From Mycobacterium sp. (lineage in GTDB: Bacteria > Actinomycetota > Actinomycetes > Mycobacteriales > Mycobacteriaceae), in the NCBI GenBank assembly GCA_011620645.1, contig WOYS01000125.1:1-33908 (forward strand): 33,908 nucleotides of DNA, read 5' to 3'. Below are positions 16,501 through 24,392 of this stretch, piece after piece. The notes under the pieces are model-generated. The model had not been told where the DNA came from. It saw only the letters and a program-made list of their open reading frames with translations, and made no database searches. How positions within the stretch are numbered: position 1 is the stretch's first letter; each line of letters starts with the position of its first letter. The position numbers and the translations under genes were made by a program.

Positions 16501-18180
16501 TTCCCGGTACCGGGATACACGCCCGGACAGGTGCTGGATGCGGCGGCCGGCACGGTCTTCGCACGTCGAGGCCATCGTGCCGATCATGCCACCGACGCCG
16601 CAATACGCAGTGCTGCTGACGGCTCCTCGTGGCGGGAGAACGGCGGCGGACCGGCGAGGGAAGTCGAGCGCGACGCGTTCCTCCCGTTCCAGTCCGGTCG
16701 TCCATTTGCAGCAGCCCTAGTGGGAACGCGGCTGACCCTCAAGGGCGCACCGGAGGTGCTCGCGTTGGCGTGGGTCGACGAGGACGACACACTCGCACCG
16801 ATGATCGGCGAGATGGCCGCGCAGGGACTGCGGGTCCTTGCGGTGGCCGAACGTGAGCTCAGCCCCGTACAGGCCGCCGCCGCGGCGGCCGATTCCAGCG
16901 CCCTGGAAGATCTCTGCCGCGCAGAGCTCACACCGGTAGGCCTGCTCGGATTGGCCGACACTCCCCGCCCCAGCGCCCGGGCACTGTTGAAGGAGTTGGG
17001 CAACCGCGACATCGGCGTGCGGCTGATCACCGGCGACCACCCGGTCACCGCCGCCGCCGTCGCCAACGAACTGGGTCTCGACGTCACCAGCGAGCAGGTG
17101 ATCACCGGCAGCCAATGGGAAGCGTTGTCCGCCAGCGAACGCGCCGAGACGGTCACCTCACGGTTCGTCTTCGCCCGGATGTCACCCGAACACAAGATCG
17201 ACGTCGTGCAGACCCTGGAGCGGATCGGCGTCGTCACGGCAATGGTCGGCGACGGCGCCAACGACGCCGCTGCGATCCGGGCCGCCAGTGTCGGCATCGG
17301 GGTGGCCGCGCGCGGCAGCGACCCCGCGCGCACCGCAGCAGATGTGATCCTGCTCGACGGACGCATCGAGGCGTTACTTTTCGCCCTCGACGAGGGCGAG
17401 CAGCTGTGGCGCCGGGTGCAGTCCGCGGTGTCGATGCTTCTGGGCGGCAACACCGGCGAAGTGTGCTTCGCGTTGATCACCAGCCTGCTGACGGGCCGCT
17501 CGGTGCTCAATGCTCGGCAGATGTTGCTGGTGAACATGATGACCGATGCACTGCCGGCCGCGGCGCTGGCGGTGAGTCCGCAGACGGGCACCGCCGACGT
17601 CGATCGCGACGAGGCGGCGATGTGGCGCGCGATCGGGATCCGCGGCGCAACGACCACGATCGCGGCCACCCTGGCATGGCTGATGGGTGGCGCGATCGTG
17701 ACCCCGCGCCGCGCCGCCACCGTCGCGTTGATCGGCCTGGTCTCTGCGCAGCTGGCGCAGACACTTGTCGACTCCCGCGGCCGCCTGGTCGTGGCGACGT
17801 CGGTCGGGTCGTTCGTGGCACTGGGAGCGGTAATCAGCACGCCCGGTCTGAGTCAGCTGTTCGGTTGCACACCCGTGGGGCCGCTCGCTTGGGGCCAAGC
17901 CCTGCTGGCGACCGCGATTGCCGCCGGGGTGTCGGCTGTCGCCCCCGATCTGCTGGCCCGCGCGACGGACGCGGCTCGAGGCGTTCTCGCCGGCGCGCAC
18001 GCCGATGGCGAAGTGCCTCCGACCCGCGACGACAGAACCGCTCCTGTCGTCGATGTCGATAACGATGACGATGACGACTCGCAGGAGCATCGCGGGTCGC
18101 GAAGCCGCTCGGCCGCCGACCGCGAAGAGGGCATCAGGGCTACCGCTGGGCCGGTGGGCACGCCGAGCCAGGAGCTGTGA
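13555..18180 (+). CDS. CtpH/CtpI-type giant P-type ATPase
   Basis: The predicted protein has 1,541 residues, like M. tuberculosis CtpH (about 1,540). The first 650 residues are an Ala-rich N-terminal region with several hydrophobic stretches, peculiar to this mycobacterial family. The pump core follows: TGES at residues 810-813, PEGLP in membrane segment 4, the intact phosphorylation motif DKTGTLS with Asp967, ITGDHP, GDGANDAAAIRAA around residue 1233, and C-terminal spans. The tail is unusual: an acidic run (VDVDNDDDDDS) then an Arg/Ser-rich end. The ion specificity of this family is not established by sequence. The ATG at 13555 has only a weak ribosome site; GTG 13567 is an alternative. It is divergent from the CtpF-like gene and lies upstream of the universal stress protein, as in dormancy clusters. 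Confidence 0.85.
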   Translation: MVDAVVKTPALPGFGSLGIPVRAALAATRIAAAAAVAVTGTAGSTNLLGPRAARSVTRPLAGAAQDAGALTRAAAGMAIEAMGGSPARRRSANGDRRWIEVRGLAGPDGSEIEAEVLASVVSAPGVRAAFLNRSVARVVVTVDTDGPSSAELCRVVADAERRTTATATRQPPTSLPGDDAVLVARTAAAVAATAGLGLALAGSALRLPGLPDLLSVPSAMADHMPGLRRHVEQRIGPEGTDLLFGVVNAATAALTAAPTTAAANAATQAMLAAEAWNGRLAWHRHEPDLASRASPDDSAPAADAETPTLADGPGERYANRAGLAGLGAAAALGALSGNLTTAGAAALVAVPKPLRASREAFGCALSRGLTTRHDALVLHPRALRTLDRIDAIVIDPRALYTDELMVSRIQGVENSRREQAWEAARAVLGDGGLAPGWHKLSTIPKAGSIGEALISPVRDPYAAALVTEARKSRPRVVSIDDDGLRSLAQGFDHLYTVDGSLDDALAAAVADLKADGLTVALLTTPEMQAAHGADMSIGVVRAQRPPPWGADVFVPDLVAAWRVLHALPAARAATSRGIRLSLESSAIGALMLIPGVVGRPPVSVNAGVFAGLWAGFSAGGKVFRDPVPTPEPGHDWHALPVVEVRRLLPRPLDELRGEPLGVERLGSLPPARAVRAASIGSWKLAADFVGEMRANLADPITPILATGAVASALLGSPLDAALVGGVLLTNAALSAEQQLHAERILHRLLAVQDPLARRRVGPLEAQRHEKVAATRLRPGDIIEIHTGEVIPADARLLEASNIEVDESTLTGESLPVPKQTEPTPGAPLAERSCMLYAGSTMVAGSALAVVTAVGSSSEMRRALAMAPAKSREIGLQRQLSRITGRALPWSLTGGGMVGLLSVLRGTPLREAVGSAVALTVAAVPEGLPLVATLAQLAAARRLTGESVLIRNAHSVEALARVQVVCFDKTGTLSENRLQVKSVFPVPGYTPGQVLDAAAGTVFARRGHRADHATDAAIRSAADGSSWRENGGGPAREVERDAFLPFQSGRPFAAALVGTRLTLKGAPEVLALAWVDEDDTLAPMIGEMAAQGLRVLAVAERELSPVQAAAAAADSSALEDLCRAELTPVGLLGLADTPRPSARALLKELGNRDIGVRLITGDHPVTAAAVANELGLDVTSEQVITGSQWEALSASERAETVTSRFVFARMSPEHKIDVVQTLERIGVVTAMVGDGANDAAAIRAASVGIGVAARGSDPARTAADVILLDGRIEALLFALDEGEQLWRRVQSAVSMLLGGNTGEVCFALITSLLTGRSVLNARQMLLVNMMTDALPAAALAVSPQTGTADVDRDEAAMWRAIGIRGATTTIAATLAWLMGGAIVTPRRAATVALIGLVSAQLAQTLVDSRGRLVVATSVGSFVALGAVISTPGLSQLFGCTPVGPLAWGQALLATAIAAGVSAVAPDLLARATDAARGVLAGAHADGEVPPTRDDRTAPVVDVDNDDDDDSQEHRGSRSRSAADREEGIRATAGPVGTPSQEL

Positions 18181-18317
18181 CAAGTCTGGGTCACTGCGAG
18201 CACGAGGCCGCTTTCTTGAGAACGGGATCCGACTTGGCCGCGCTGCGGGGACAGGTGTGCCTCGCAGTGAGGGAGCCACAGCAAGCCTATTTCGGGAGAG
18301 CGGTCACGAGGCTTCTC

Positions 18318-18398
18318 GCAAGCGATGGCGGTGGCGAGCTCCGAGGCCGATGAGCCGTCAATGCCCACCGCGACCGGATCGAGGTGGCCGAGAACCAC
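18318..18398 (-). pseudogene. Universal stress protein remnant
   Basis: The minus strand reads VAVGIDGSSASELATAIA (about 18374-18321), which is the start of the second domain of a tandem universal stress protein. The intact neighbour has VVVGIDGSPTSELATEIA at the same place. Similarity ends after IACEKPR, and no ATP-binding glycine loop follows. It lies in the opposite orientation to the intact gene and appears to be a leftover of a second, inverted copy. Confidence 0.6.
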
Positions 18399-18423
18399 GT
18401 GCTGAGTCCCAAGTGCTCATCGA

Positions 18424-18443
18424 TCGAGGACCAATGGCCTGAT
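18424..18443. promoter_or_regulatory. DosR-box-like site upstream of the universal stress gene
   Basis: TCGAGGACCAATGGCCTGAT resembles the frequent DosR variant GGGACCnnnGGCCCT, with one mismatch in each half-site. It is about 105 bases upstream of the ATG, the same distance as the box before the Rv2629 homologue. Tandem USPs of this type (Rv2623, Rv1996) are DosR targets in M. tuberculosis. Confidence 0.5.
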
Positions 18444-18548
18444 GACCGCGGCGCAATGGCCGACTAACGTCGATGCCATTCCGGATGACTCGTCCGCGAT
18501 GGCTTACCGACGTTAGTCAGGCCTACGCACTTCTAAGGGGAGACTCGC

Positions 18549-19463
18549 ATGTCGCCACAACAGATGCACCGCGGAATCGTGGTCGGAGTCGATGGATCGG
18601 CCTACTCGACTGTGGCGGTCAAATGGGCTGCGCGAGAGGCTGTGATGCGCGACGTTCCGCTGAGACTGGTGAACGTTGTCTCACCGGACGCGGCTCTCGC
18701 CGGACCGTGGCCACAAACCCCCTTGCCTTCTGAGTTTTTTCAGTGGCAGGAGGACCGGGCACGCCAGATCATCGAGGACGCCCACAAGAACGCCCTCGAG
18801 GCCGCCTCCCCGACCGGAACACCGCAGGTGGACAGCGAGCTGCTCTACTCCCCGGTCGTGTCCACGCTGGTCGCCCTCTCGAAGGAGGCCGACATGGTTG
18901 TGGTGGGTCGCCGAGGCGAGGGCGCGGTGGCCCGCGCATTGTTGGGATCGGTCAGCTCCCACCTGGTGCACCACGCGCATTGCCCGGTCGCTGTCATCCA
19001 TGATGAGGATCCGCTCACCACACGCCCCCTTCAGGCGCCGGTGGTGGTGGGCATCGACGGCTCGCCGACGTCGGAGTTGGCAACCGAGATCGCCTTCGAT
19101 GAAGCCGCGCTTCGCGGAGTGGGGCTGGTGGCACTGCACGCCTGGAGCGACATGGGCCCACTCAATTTCGGTAAGTTTGGTCAGGCTCCCATCGAATGGG
19201 CGAACTTCAAAGTCCGCGAGGAAGAAGTCCTGGCCGAGCGCCTTGCGGGATGGCAAGACCAATTTCCAGATGTCGACGTGCACAGGATCGTCGTGAGTGA
19301 CTCACCGACGCCCCGGCTACTCGAACAGGCCGAGACCGCTCAGCTTCTGGTGGTCGGCAGTCACGGCCGCGGTGGGTTCACCGGCATGCTTCTCGGCTCG
19401 GTCAGCGGGGCAGTCGTGAACACCGCGCAGATCCCCGTGATCGTCGCCAGGATGCCCCGATAA
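18549..19463 (+). CDS. Tandem-domain universal stress protein (Rv2623/Rv1996 type)
   Basis: A 304-residue cytosolic protein with two UspA domains (about 8-152 and 164-301). Each begins with the nucleotide-binding strand (VVGVDGSAYS; VVVGIDGSPTS) and contains an ATP-binding loop: GRRGEGAVARALLGS at 120-134 and GSHGRGGFTGMLLGS at 270-284, both with the G-x2-G-x9-G-S pattern. Proteins of this type bind ATP and help control growth arrest in dormancy. AAGGGGAG lies about six bases before the ATG. A DosR-like box lies about 105 bases upstream. It is the last gene of the stress block before the sulfur operon. Confidence 0.9.
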   Translation: MSPQQMHRGIVVGVDGSAYSTVAVKWAAREAVMRDVPLRLVNVVSPDAALAGPWPQTPLPSEFFQWQEDRARQIIEDAHKNALEAASPTGTPQVDSELLYSPVVSTLVALSKEADMVVVGRRGEGAVARALLGSVSSHLVHHAHCPVAVIHDEDPLTTRPLQAPVVVGIDGSPTSELATEIAFDEAALRGVGLVALHAWSDMGPLNFGKFGQAPIEWANFKVREEEVLAERLAGWQDQFPDVDVHRIVVSDSPTPRLLEQAETAQLLVVGSHGRGGFTGMLLGSVSGAVVNTAQIPVIVARMPR

Positions 19464-19542
19464 CAGCGCCGGCATCCGACTCGAAATACGCAGAGCAAGC
19501 AGAGCAAACCGCCGCCTGCGTTGCAGAAAATCCAGCGTCAAC

Positions 19543-19573
19543 TTGACATACCCATAGGGGTATATGCCAGGAT
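19543..19573 (+). promoter_or_regulatory. CsoR/CstR-type operator with overlapping -35
   Basis: ATACCCATAGGGGTAT at 19548-19563 has six-base arms ATACCC and GGGTAT around a four-base centre, the form bound by CsoR-family repressors. The persulfide sensor CstR uses this type of site before sulfide-oxidation genes. A perfect TTGACA (19543-19548) overlaps its left edge, so a bound repressor would block RNA polymerase. The -10 is less clear; CAGGAT at 19568-19573 is one option with a long spacer. It lies about 53 bases upstream of the persulfide dioxygenase ATG. No CstR gene is in the window. Confidence 0.75.
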
Positions 19574-19615
19574 TGGGTGCGATCACGACGACCAGGCTAG
19601 AGAAAGAAGTCAACG

Positions 19616-20995
19616 ATGATCCTTCAGCAGTACTACCTGGACTGCTTGTCTCATGCTTCGTATCTGATCGGTGATGAGAGCACCGGTCGAGCGGTGGTTG
19701 TCGATCCGCAGCGAGATGTGGCTGAGTATGTGGCCGATGCCAAGAAGTTGGGCTTGCGTATCGAATTGGTTATTGAGACCCACTTTCATGCCGACTTCCT
19801 CTCGGGGCACCTGGAGTTGGCGAAGGCGACGGGCGCGAGGATCGTGTTCTCCAACGTCGCCGAGACCGAGTTCGAGTCGATGGGTGTCGCCGACGGCGAG
19901 CGTTATTCGCTGGGCGAGGTGACGCTGGAGTTTCGCCATACCCCCGGGCACACTCCTGAGTCGCTGTGCGTCGTGGTTTACGAGCACGCCGACGACACCG
20001 TTCCCTACGGCGTGATGACCGGTGACACCTTGTTCATCGGCGATGTGGGCCGACCCGACCTGCTGGCCTCGATCGGCTTCACCCGCGACGAGCTCGCCGA
20101 CAAGCTGTACGACTCGCTGCACGACAAGTTGATGACGCTGCCGGATGCGACCCGGGTGTACCCCGCGCACGGTGCCGGCTCGGCGTGCGGCAAGAACCTG
20201 TCGACCGATCTGTGGTCGACGATGGGTGACCAAAAAGCAACGAACTACGCGCTACGGGCACCGGACAAGGCGACATTCATGACCCTGGTCACCGAGGGAC
20301 AGCCGCCCGCCCCCGGCTACTTCGTCTACGACGCGATCCTCAACCGCAAGGACCGTGCCCTGCTCGATGAAACCAGGATGCCTGCGGCGCTGACCTATGA
20401 CCAAGTCAGCGCTGCGATCGACGGGGGTGCGGTGCTGGTCGACGGGCGCACGCCCGAGGAGTTCGCTCAGGGTCACCTGCGGGATGCGATCAACATCGGT
20501 CTCGAAGGCCGTTATGCCGAGTTCGCCGGTTCGGTGCTGCCCTCAGACGTGGACGTCGTGCTGTTTACTGAACCCGGTCAGGCGTTAGAGGGTAAGAACC
20601 GGCTGGCCCGGATCGGTTTCGACCGGGTCATCGGCTACCTGGCCAAGCCGTATGAGGCGATGCTCACCCATCAGGGCGATGTCCAGGTGGCGTCGCGGTT
20701 GACCGCCCAGGCGTTCGACGAGCGCGCTGCGGAGCTGTCTGATCTGCAGGTGGTTGATGTCCGCAACCCGAGCGAGGTGGCGGCCGGGATCATCCCCAAC
20801 GCCGTCGCGATCCCGGTGGGTCAGTTGCCTGCGCGACTGGGTGAGCTCGACGCCACCAAACCGACGGTTGTGTACTGCGCCGGCGGCTACCGGTCCTCGG
20901 TGGCGGCCAGCCTGTTGCGGCACAACGGCTTCACCGACGTCAGTGACATCCTGGGCGGCTTCGGCGCCTGGCACGAAGCACACCAGAACGCCTGA
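19616..20995 (+). CDS. Persulfide dioxygenase-rhodanese fusion (CstB/ETHE1-like)
   Basis: A 459-residue fusion. Residues 1-245 form a metallo-beta-lactamase-fold persulfide dioxygenase with THFHAD (His56, His58, Asp60), His112 in TPGHTPES and Asp137 in TGDTLF; in ETHE1-type enzymes two His and one Asp hold a single iron. A first rhodanese-like domain (about 260-350) has LFTEPGQ where the active cysteine should be and is probably inactive. The second (about 370-455) has VVYCAGGYRSS with Cys421 and looks active. The enzyme should oxidise persulfides to sulfite and make or use thiosulfate. This matches the CstB architecture. It is the first gene of the operon, 22 bases before the SQR. The ribosome site AGAAAGAAG is modest. 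Confidence 0.9.
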   Translation: MILQQYYLDCLSHASYLIGDESTGRAVVVDPQRDVAEYVADAKKLGLRIELVIETHFHADFLSGHLELAKATGARIVFSNVAETEFESMGVADGERYSLGEVTLEFRHTPGHTPESLCVVVYEHADDTVPYGVMTGDTLFIGDVGRPDLLASIGFTRDELADKLYDSLHDKLMTLPDATRVYPAHGAGSACGKNLSTDLWSTMGDQKATNYALRAPDKATFMTLVTEGQPPAPGYFVYDAILNRKDRALLDETRMPAALTYDQVSAAIDGGAVLVDGRTPEEFAQGHLRDAINIGLEGRYAEFAGSVLPSDVDVVLFTEPGQALEGKNRLARIGFDRVIGYLAKPYEAMLTHQGDVQVASRLTAQAFDERAAELSDLQVVDVRNPSEVAAGIIPNAVAIPVGQLPARLGELDATKPTVVYCAGGYRSSVAASLLRHNGFTDVSDILGGFGAWHEAHQNA

Positions 20996-21017
20996 GCGAT
21001 AAGGGAGACGCACGACA

Positions 21018-22220
21018 ATGACCATCACGGCCAAACATCAGATTCTGATCGTGGGCGGCGGAACCGCCGGTATCACCGTCGCGGCGCGCCTGCTGCGCAA
21101 GGGGTATACCGACGTCGCGGTCATCGAGCCGTCGAGCACGCATTACTACCAGCCGCTGTGGACTCTCGTCGGAGGCGGACAGGCGGAAGCCTCGACGACC
21201 GAGCGCACCGAAGCCTCGGTCATGCCCAAGGATGCGACCTGGATCCGCAACGCCGCTAACGGCTTCGATCCCGACAGCAACACCGTCACCTGCGCCGACG
21301 GGGCCACCTATGAATATGACGCTCTGGTCGTCTGCCCGGGCATCCAACTCGACTGGAACCGCACCGACGGACTTGAGGACGCCTTGGGTCGCGACGGCGT
21401 GTCGTCGAACTACCGGTTCGACCTCGCGCCGCGTACCTGGGACTTCATCCGAGACCTGCGATCGGGGACCGCGGTGTTCACGGTTCCGTCGGGGGCGATC
21501 AAGTGTGCTGGGGCCCCGCAGAAGATCGCCTACCTCGCGGCTGACTATTGGCGAAAGCAGGGTGTGCTCAACGACATCGACGTCCACCTCGTCATGCCGG
21601 GCTCCCGGCCGTTCGGGATCCCGACGATCGCCGACAGCCTCGACAAGGTCATCGCCGACTACGGGATCACACTGCACACCAACTCCGAGGTGACCTCCGT
21701 GGACGCGGCGTCGCGCAAGGTGGGCGTCACCAGCGTTGCCTCGGGCGGCACCGACGCCGTGCTGCCCTACGATGTATTGCACGCCGTGCCGCGGCAGTCG
21801 GCGCCCGATTGGATCAAGGCCAGCCCGCTGTCCACCGGAGATGCAAGCGGTTACGTCGACATCGATAAGCACACCATGCAGCACGTGCGATACCCGAACG
21901 TGTTCAGCCTCGGCGATGCCGGTTCGTCACCGAACTCCAAGACCGGTGCCGCCATTCGCAAACAAGCCCCCGTCGTCGTCGACAACATCGACGCGTTCCT
22001 GAAGAACACTCCCCTACGAGCGTCCTACGACGGGTACTCCTCGTGCCCGATCGTCACCTCGTCGCACGCCATGCTCCTAGCCGAGTTCGACTACGACTTG
22101 AAGCTGGAACCCTCGTTCCCGCTACTCAATCCGAGTACACCGCACCGCGTGTACTGGTACCTCAAGAAATACGGGCTGCCATTCATGTACTGGAACCTCA
22201 TGCTCAAAGGACTCGTTTAG
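21018..22220 (+). CDS. Sulfide:quinone oxidoreductase-like flavoprotein
   Basis: A 400-residue FAD enzyme. GGGTAGITVAARLL at about residues 13-26 is the dinucleotide-binding loop, YYQPLW is typical of SQR near residue 43, and NVFSLGDAG at 294-302 is the second FAD contact. Two cysteines sit where SQR carries its redox pair: Cys163 in IKCAGAPQK and Cys343 in SSCPIVT. The enzyme should oxidise sulfide to sulfane sulfur and pass electrons to the membrane quinone; the C-terminal amphipathic end, with YWYLKKYGLPFMYW, fits membrane attachment. AAGGGAG precedes the ATG. It lies 22 bases after the persulfide dioxygenase, which would consume its persulfide product. Confidence 0.88.
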   Translation: MTITAKHQILIVGGGTAGITVAARLLRKGYTDVAVIEPSSTHYYQPLWTLVGGGQAEASTTERTEASVMPKDATWIRNAANGFDPDSNTVTCADGATYEYDALVVCPGIQLDWNRTDGLEDALGRDGVSSNYRFDLAPRTWDFIRDLRSGTAVFTVPSGAIKCAGAPQKIAYLAADYWRKQGVLNDIDVHLVMPGSRPFGIPTIADSLDKVIADYGITLHTNSEVTSVDAASRKVGVTSVASGGTDAVLPYDVLHAVPRQSAPDWIKASPLSTGDASGYVDIDKHTMQHVRYPNVFSLGDAGSSPNSKTGAAIRKQAPVVVDNIDAFLKNTPLRASYDGYSSCPIVTSSHAMLLAEFDYDLKLEPSFPLLNPSTPHRVYWYLKKYGLPFMYWNLMLKGLV

Positions 22221-22254
22221 CAATTCGACTGCGACACAACGAAAGACCATCGCA

Positions 22255-22629
22255 ATGGCCATCAAGAATCTGTCCGCCGTCGACTTCGAAACCACGATCG
22301 CCGACAGCCCTATCGTGCTCATCGACTTCTGGGCGTCGTGGTGCGGCCCGTGCCGCGCCTTCGCTCCAGTCTTCGACCGCTCAGCTCAGTCGCACCCCGA
22401 CGTCGTGCACGCCAAGGTCGACACCCAAGCCCAGCAACAGCTCGCCGCCGCGCTGGAAATCCAGTCGATTCCGACGATCATGGCGTTCCGCGACGGCATC
22501 CTGGTCTACCGCCAACCCGGCGCGATGCCGGCCGCTGCGCTCGAAGACCTCATCACCAGGATCAAAGCACTCGACATGGCCGATGTCCGCGCGAAGATCG
22601 CCGCCCAGAAGGCCGGGGCGGCGCAATAG
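22255..22629 (+). CDS. Thioredoxin
   Basis: A 124-residue thioredoxin with the WCGPC active site at about residues 29-33, the cis-proline context SIPTIMAF and the usual fold length plus a short C-terminal helix. It has no signal peptide and is cytosolic. It begins 34 bases after the SQR stop, with no strong ribosome site, so it is probably co-transcribed. In this setting it could accept sulfane sulfur or reduce persulfides on the other two enzymes; that role is inferred from position. Confidence 0.88.
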   Translation: MAIKNLSAVDFETTIADSPIVLIDFWASWCGPCRAFAPVFDRSAQSHPDVVHAKVDTQAQQQLAAALEIQSIPTIMAFRDGILVYRQPGAMPAAALEDLITRIKALDMADVRAKIAAQKAGAAQ

Positions 22630-22684
22630 CCGACATCACATCGACTCCGTACAGGTGAAGGTGCCCGTGTCCATCAAACGTGGT

Positions 22685-23260
22685 CTAGCCCAAGGAAGGT
22701 CGAACACCATCAGGTGGCCATGCCTCGAGGCCGTCTTCGAGCGGCACTTCCAAGGACTGCAGCAGTGCTGAGAACAACCTCCAATTGCCGATCGCGGCGA
22801 CGAGTTCGACGAGGACGGCTGGGTTCCCGTGCAACGCATCCTGACACGCAGCCCAGGTTTCATCCGAGATTGTGCCGTCCTGCAACGTCTCGTCCGTCGC
22901 CGCCAGTACCGCCCGCTCGGCTGCACCGAAGTGGCCGGCGCTTCGCCAGTCCCGCACCGCGAGCAGGTCACGTTCGGGCACATCGAGGAAGCGGGCGACC
23001 CTCCAGTGTTGCGTCCATTCATAGACCGAACCGGTAACCCAGCCGATCCGCATGATGATCAGCTCCCGCAGACGCGCATCCAGTGCGCCTTTCCACAGCA
23101 ATGCCTCCAGCATTCCGTGCAACGCGACCGCCACACCGGGCTGATGAAGCGCGATTCTGAAAACCGACAGTTCAGCCATGCCAGCCGGAATTCCGCATTG
23201 AGCTGCGCGCTCGCGCGCTTCTGTCAGGTCGAGCATTTCAACCCGATTCCCCTTGCTCAC
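22685..23260 (-). CDS. Carboxymuconolactone decarboxylase-family protein
   Basis: A 191-residue all-helical CMD/AhpD-like protein. RLRELIIMRIGWVTGSVYEW with TQHWRVA nearby is the family core; the glutamate and histidine of YEWxxH are present, but the cysteine that usually precedes it is valine (GSVYEW rather than GCxYEW). Peroxidase chemistry through a CxxC pair is thus unlikely. The GTG at 23260 is chosen because AGGA lies five bases upstream; an ATG at 23236 is an alternative. It ends the minus-strand operon with the dehydrogenase and thiolase. A hydrolase or decarboxylase step on a ring or keto-acid intermediate is possible but not shown. Confidence 0.75.
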   Translation of the reverse strand: MSKGNRVEMLDLTEARERAAQCGIPAGMAELSVFRIALHQPGVAVALHGMLEALLWKGALDARLRELIIMRIGWVTGSVYEWTQHWRVARFLDVPERDLLAVRDWRSAGHFGAAERAVLAATDETLQDGTISDETWAACQDALHGNPAVLVELVAAIGNWRLFSALLQSLEVPLEDGLEAWPPDGVRPSLG

Positions 23261-23294
23261 GGTGGTCCTTTCGGTTGGGCGCTGCTCGGCGCTA

Positions 23295-24392
23295 TCAGGC
23301 ATTCGGCACAAAGACGCTGTGCAGTGCGGGAATCCGTTCCGGCTCAGCGCCAGCCAGGACGTCGAGCAACTGCGGCAGGCCCGCGAAACCCGTAACGTCA
23401 CGGGACAACTCACTAAAAGGCCACCGCCCCGAGACCAACAGCTTGATGGCGCTGCGGTAGGCGGGGGAATCGACGCCCAAGGAACCGAAGACGCGTAATT
23501 CTTTGAAGACGAGTAGGTCTGGCTCGAAGCCCGGCGCTCCCCCGCCGCCGCGAGTGCCGGCGACCACCACGCGCCCACCGGGCTGCGCAAGTGCGATGGC
23601 GTCCGCGAACGCGCCTGGCGCCTTCGCGGTGACGTCGACGACGACGTCTGCGAGCCGGCCGGTTGCTCGTTGCAGGGCCTGTGCGGGGTCATCTTGGGTG
23701 ACGTCGATGGTCAGGTCCACGCCGAACTTGCGGGCTGCGGCCAACCGAGGCAGGTCGCGAGGCCCGAGCCCGGTCATCGCGACGAACGCCGCTCCGGCCT
23801 CCTTCGCCGCTATGGCAGCGCAGATCCCACGGATGCCTGGCCCGAGGATCGCGACGACGTCGCCCGGCTGTGTCTCGGGTAGCATGGCCGCCCATTTGAC
23901 CCCTGCGCCAAGTGGATTGAACAACGTTGCAACGATTGGGTCAAGTCCGTCCGGGATGGGCAAGAGCATGGAATCGAATGGCAAATGGAGGTGGGTTGCG
24001 TAGCCGCCCCACAGGCCAGGAGCGATGTTTACATCGACAAAGCCGAACATTGTGGCCAGTCCGTTGCGCGAGCACCTGCGATACTCGCCGCGGCGGCACT
24101 CGTGACACTCCCGGCATGATCGGAAGACCTCGACGGCGACTCGCTGACCCGCCGACACGCCCCAACGTGCGCGTGCAGCGTCGCCAACTTCCTCGAGGAT
24201 GCCGACGATTTCGTGTCCGGGGATGAAGGGGAAGCCCACCGGCAGGTGTCCGCTGAACTGTTCGTGGTCAGTCCCGCAGAGCCCGCATGCCTCGATCCGA
24301 AGCAGCCCGGACTCGTCATCGACGCGCGGCACGGGAAGAGTGCGCCGCTCAAGGTTGCGCGGCCTGGTCAGCACGAGCGCGTCGGCGTTCAC
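23295..24392 (-). CDS. Zinc-dependent alcohol dehydrogenase (MDR family)
   Basis: A 365-residue medium-chain dehydrogenase. Catalytic zinc ligands are visible in CGLCGTDH (Cys39) and PGHE (His60, Glu61). Structural zinc cysteines lie at 93, 96, 99 and 107 (SCRECHECRRGEYRRC). The NAD(P)-binding domain has AILGPGIRGICAA near residue 180. The GTG start overlaps the thiolase stop by four bases (GTGA), showing translational coupling, and the CMD gene follows 34 bases later. It probably interconverts an alcohol and a ketone or aldehyde; the substrate is unknown. A linked ketone-oxidising BVMO across the divergent promoter makes a secondary-alcohol substrate plausible. Confidence 0.85.
   Translation of the reverse strand: MNADALVLTRPRNLERRTLPVPRVDDESGLLRIEACGLCGTDHEQFSGHLPVGFPFIPGHEIVGILEEVGDAARARWGVSAGQRVAVEVFRSCRECHECRRGEYRRCSRNGLATMFGFVDVNIAPGLWGGYATHLHLPFDSMLLPIPDGLDPIVATLFNPLGAGVKWAAMLPETQPGDVVAILGPGIRGICAAIAAKEAGAAFVAMTGLGPRDLPRLAAARKFGVDLTIDVTQDDPAQALQRATGRLADVVVDVTAKAPGAFADAIALAQPGGRVVVAGTRGGGGAPGFEPDLLVFKELRVFGSLGVDSPAYRSAIKLLVSGRWPFSELSRDVTGFAGLPQLLDVLAGAEPERIPALHSVFVPNA

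Larger units (their letters stand above)
18181..18548. other. Intergenic region before the universal stress gene
   Basis: No intact gene. It contains a minus-strand remnant of another universal stress protein (18318-18398) and a DosR-like box (18424-18443). The USP gene's ribosome site AAGGGGAG lies at the right end. Nothing else was recognised. Confidence 0.6.

Noticed and set aside
16584..17840. Long minus-strand open frame opposite the CtpH-like ATPase
   Set aside because: It mirrors the codon structure of the real gene in high-GC DNA, has Ala/Ser/Arg-biased composition and shows no family motif.
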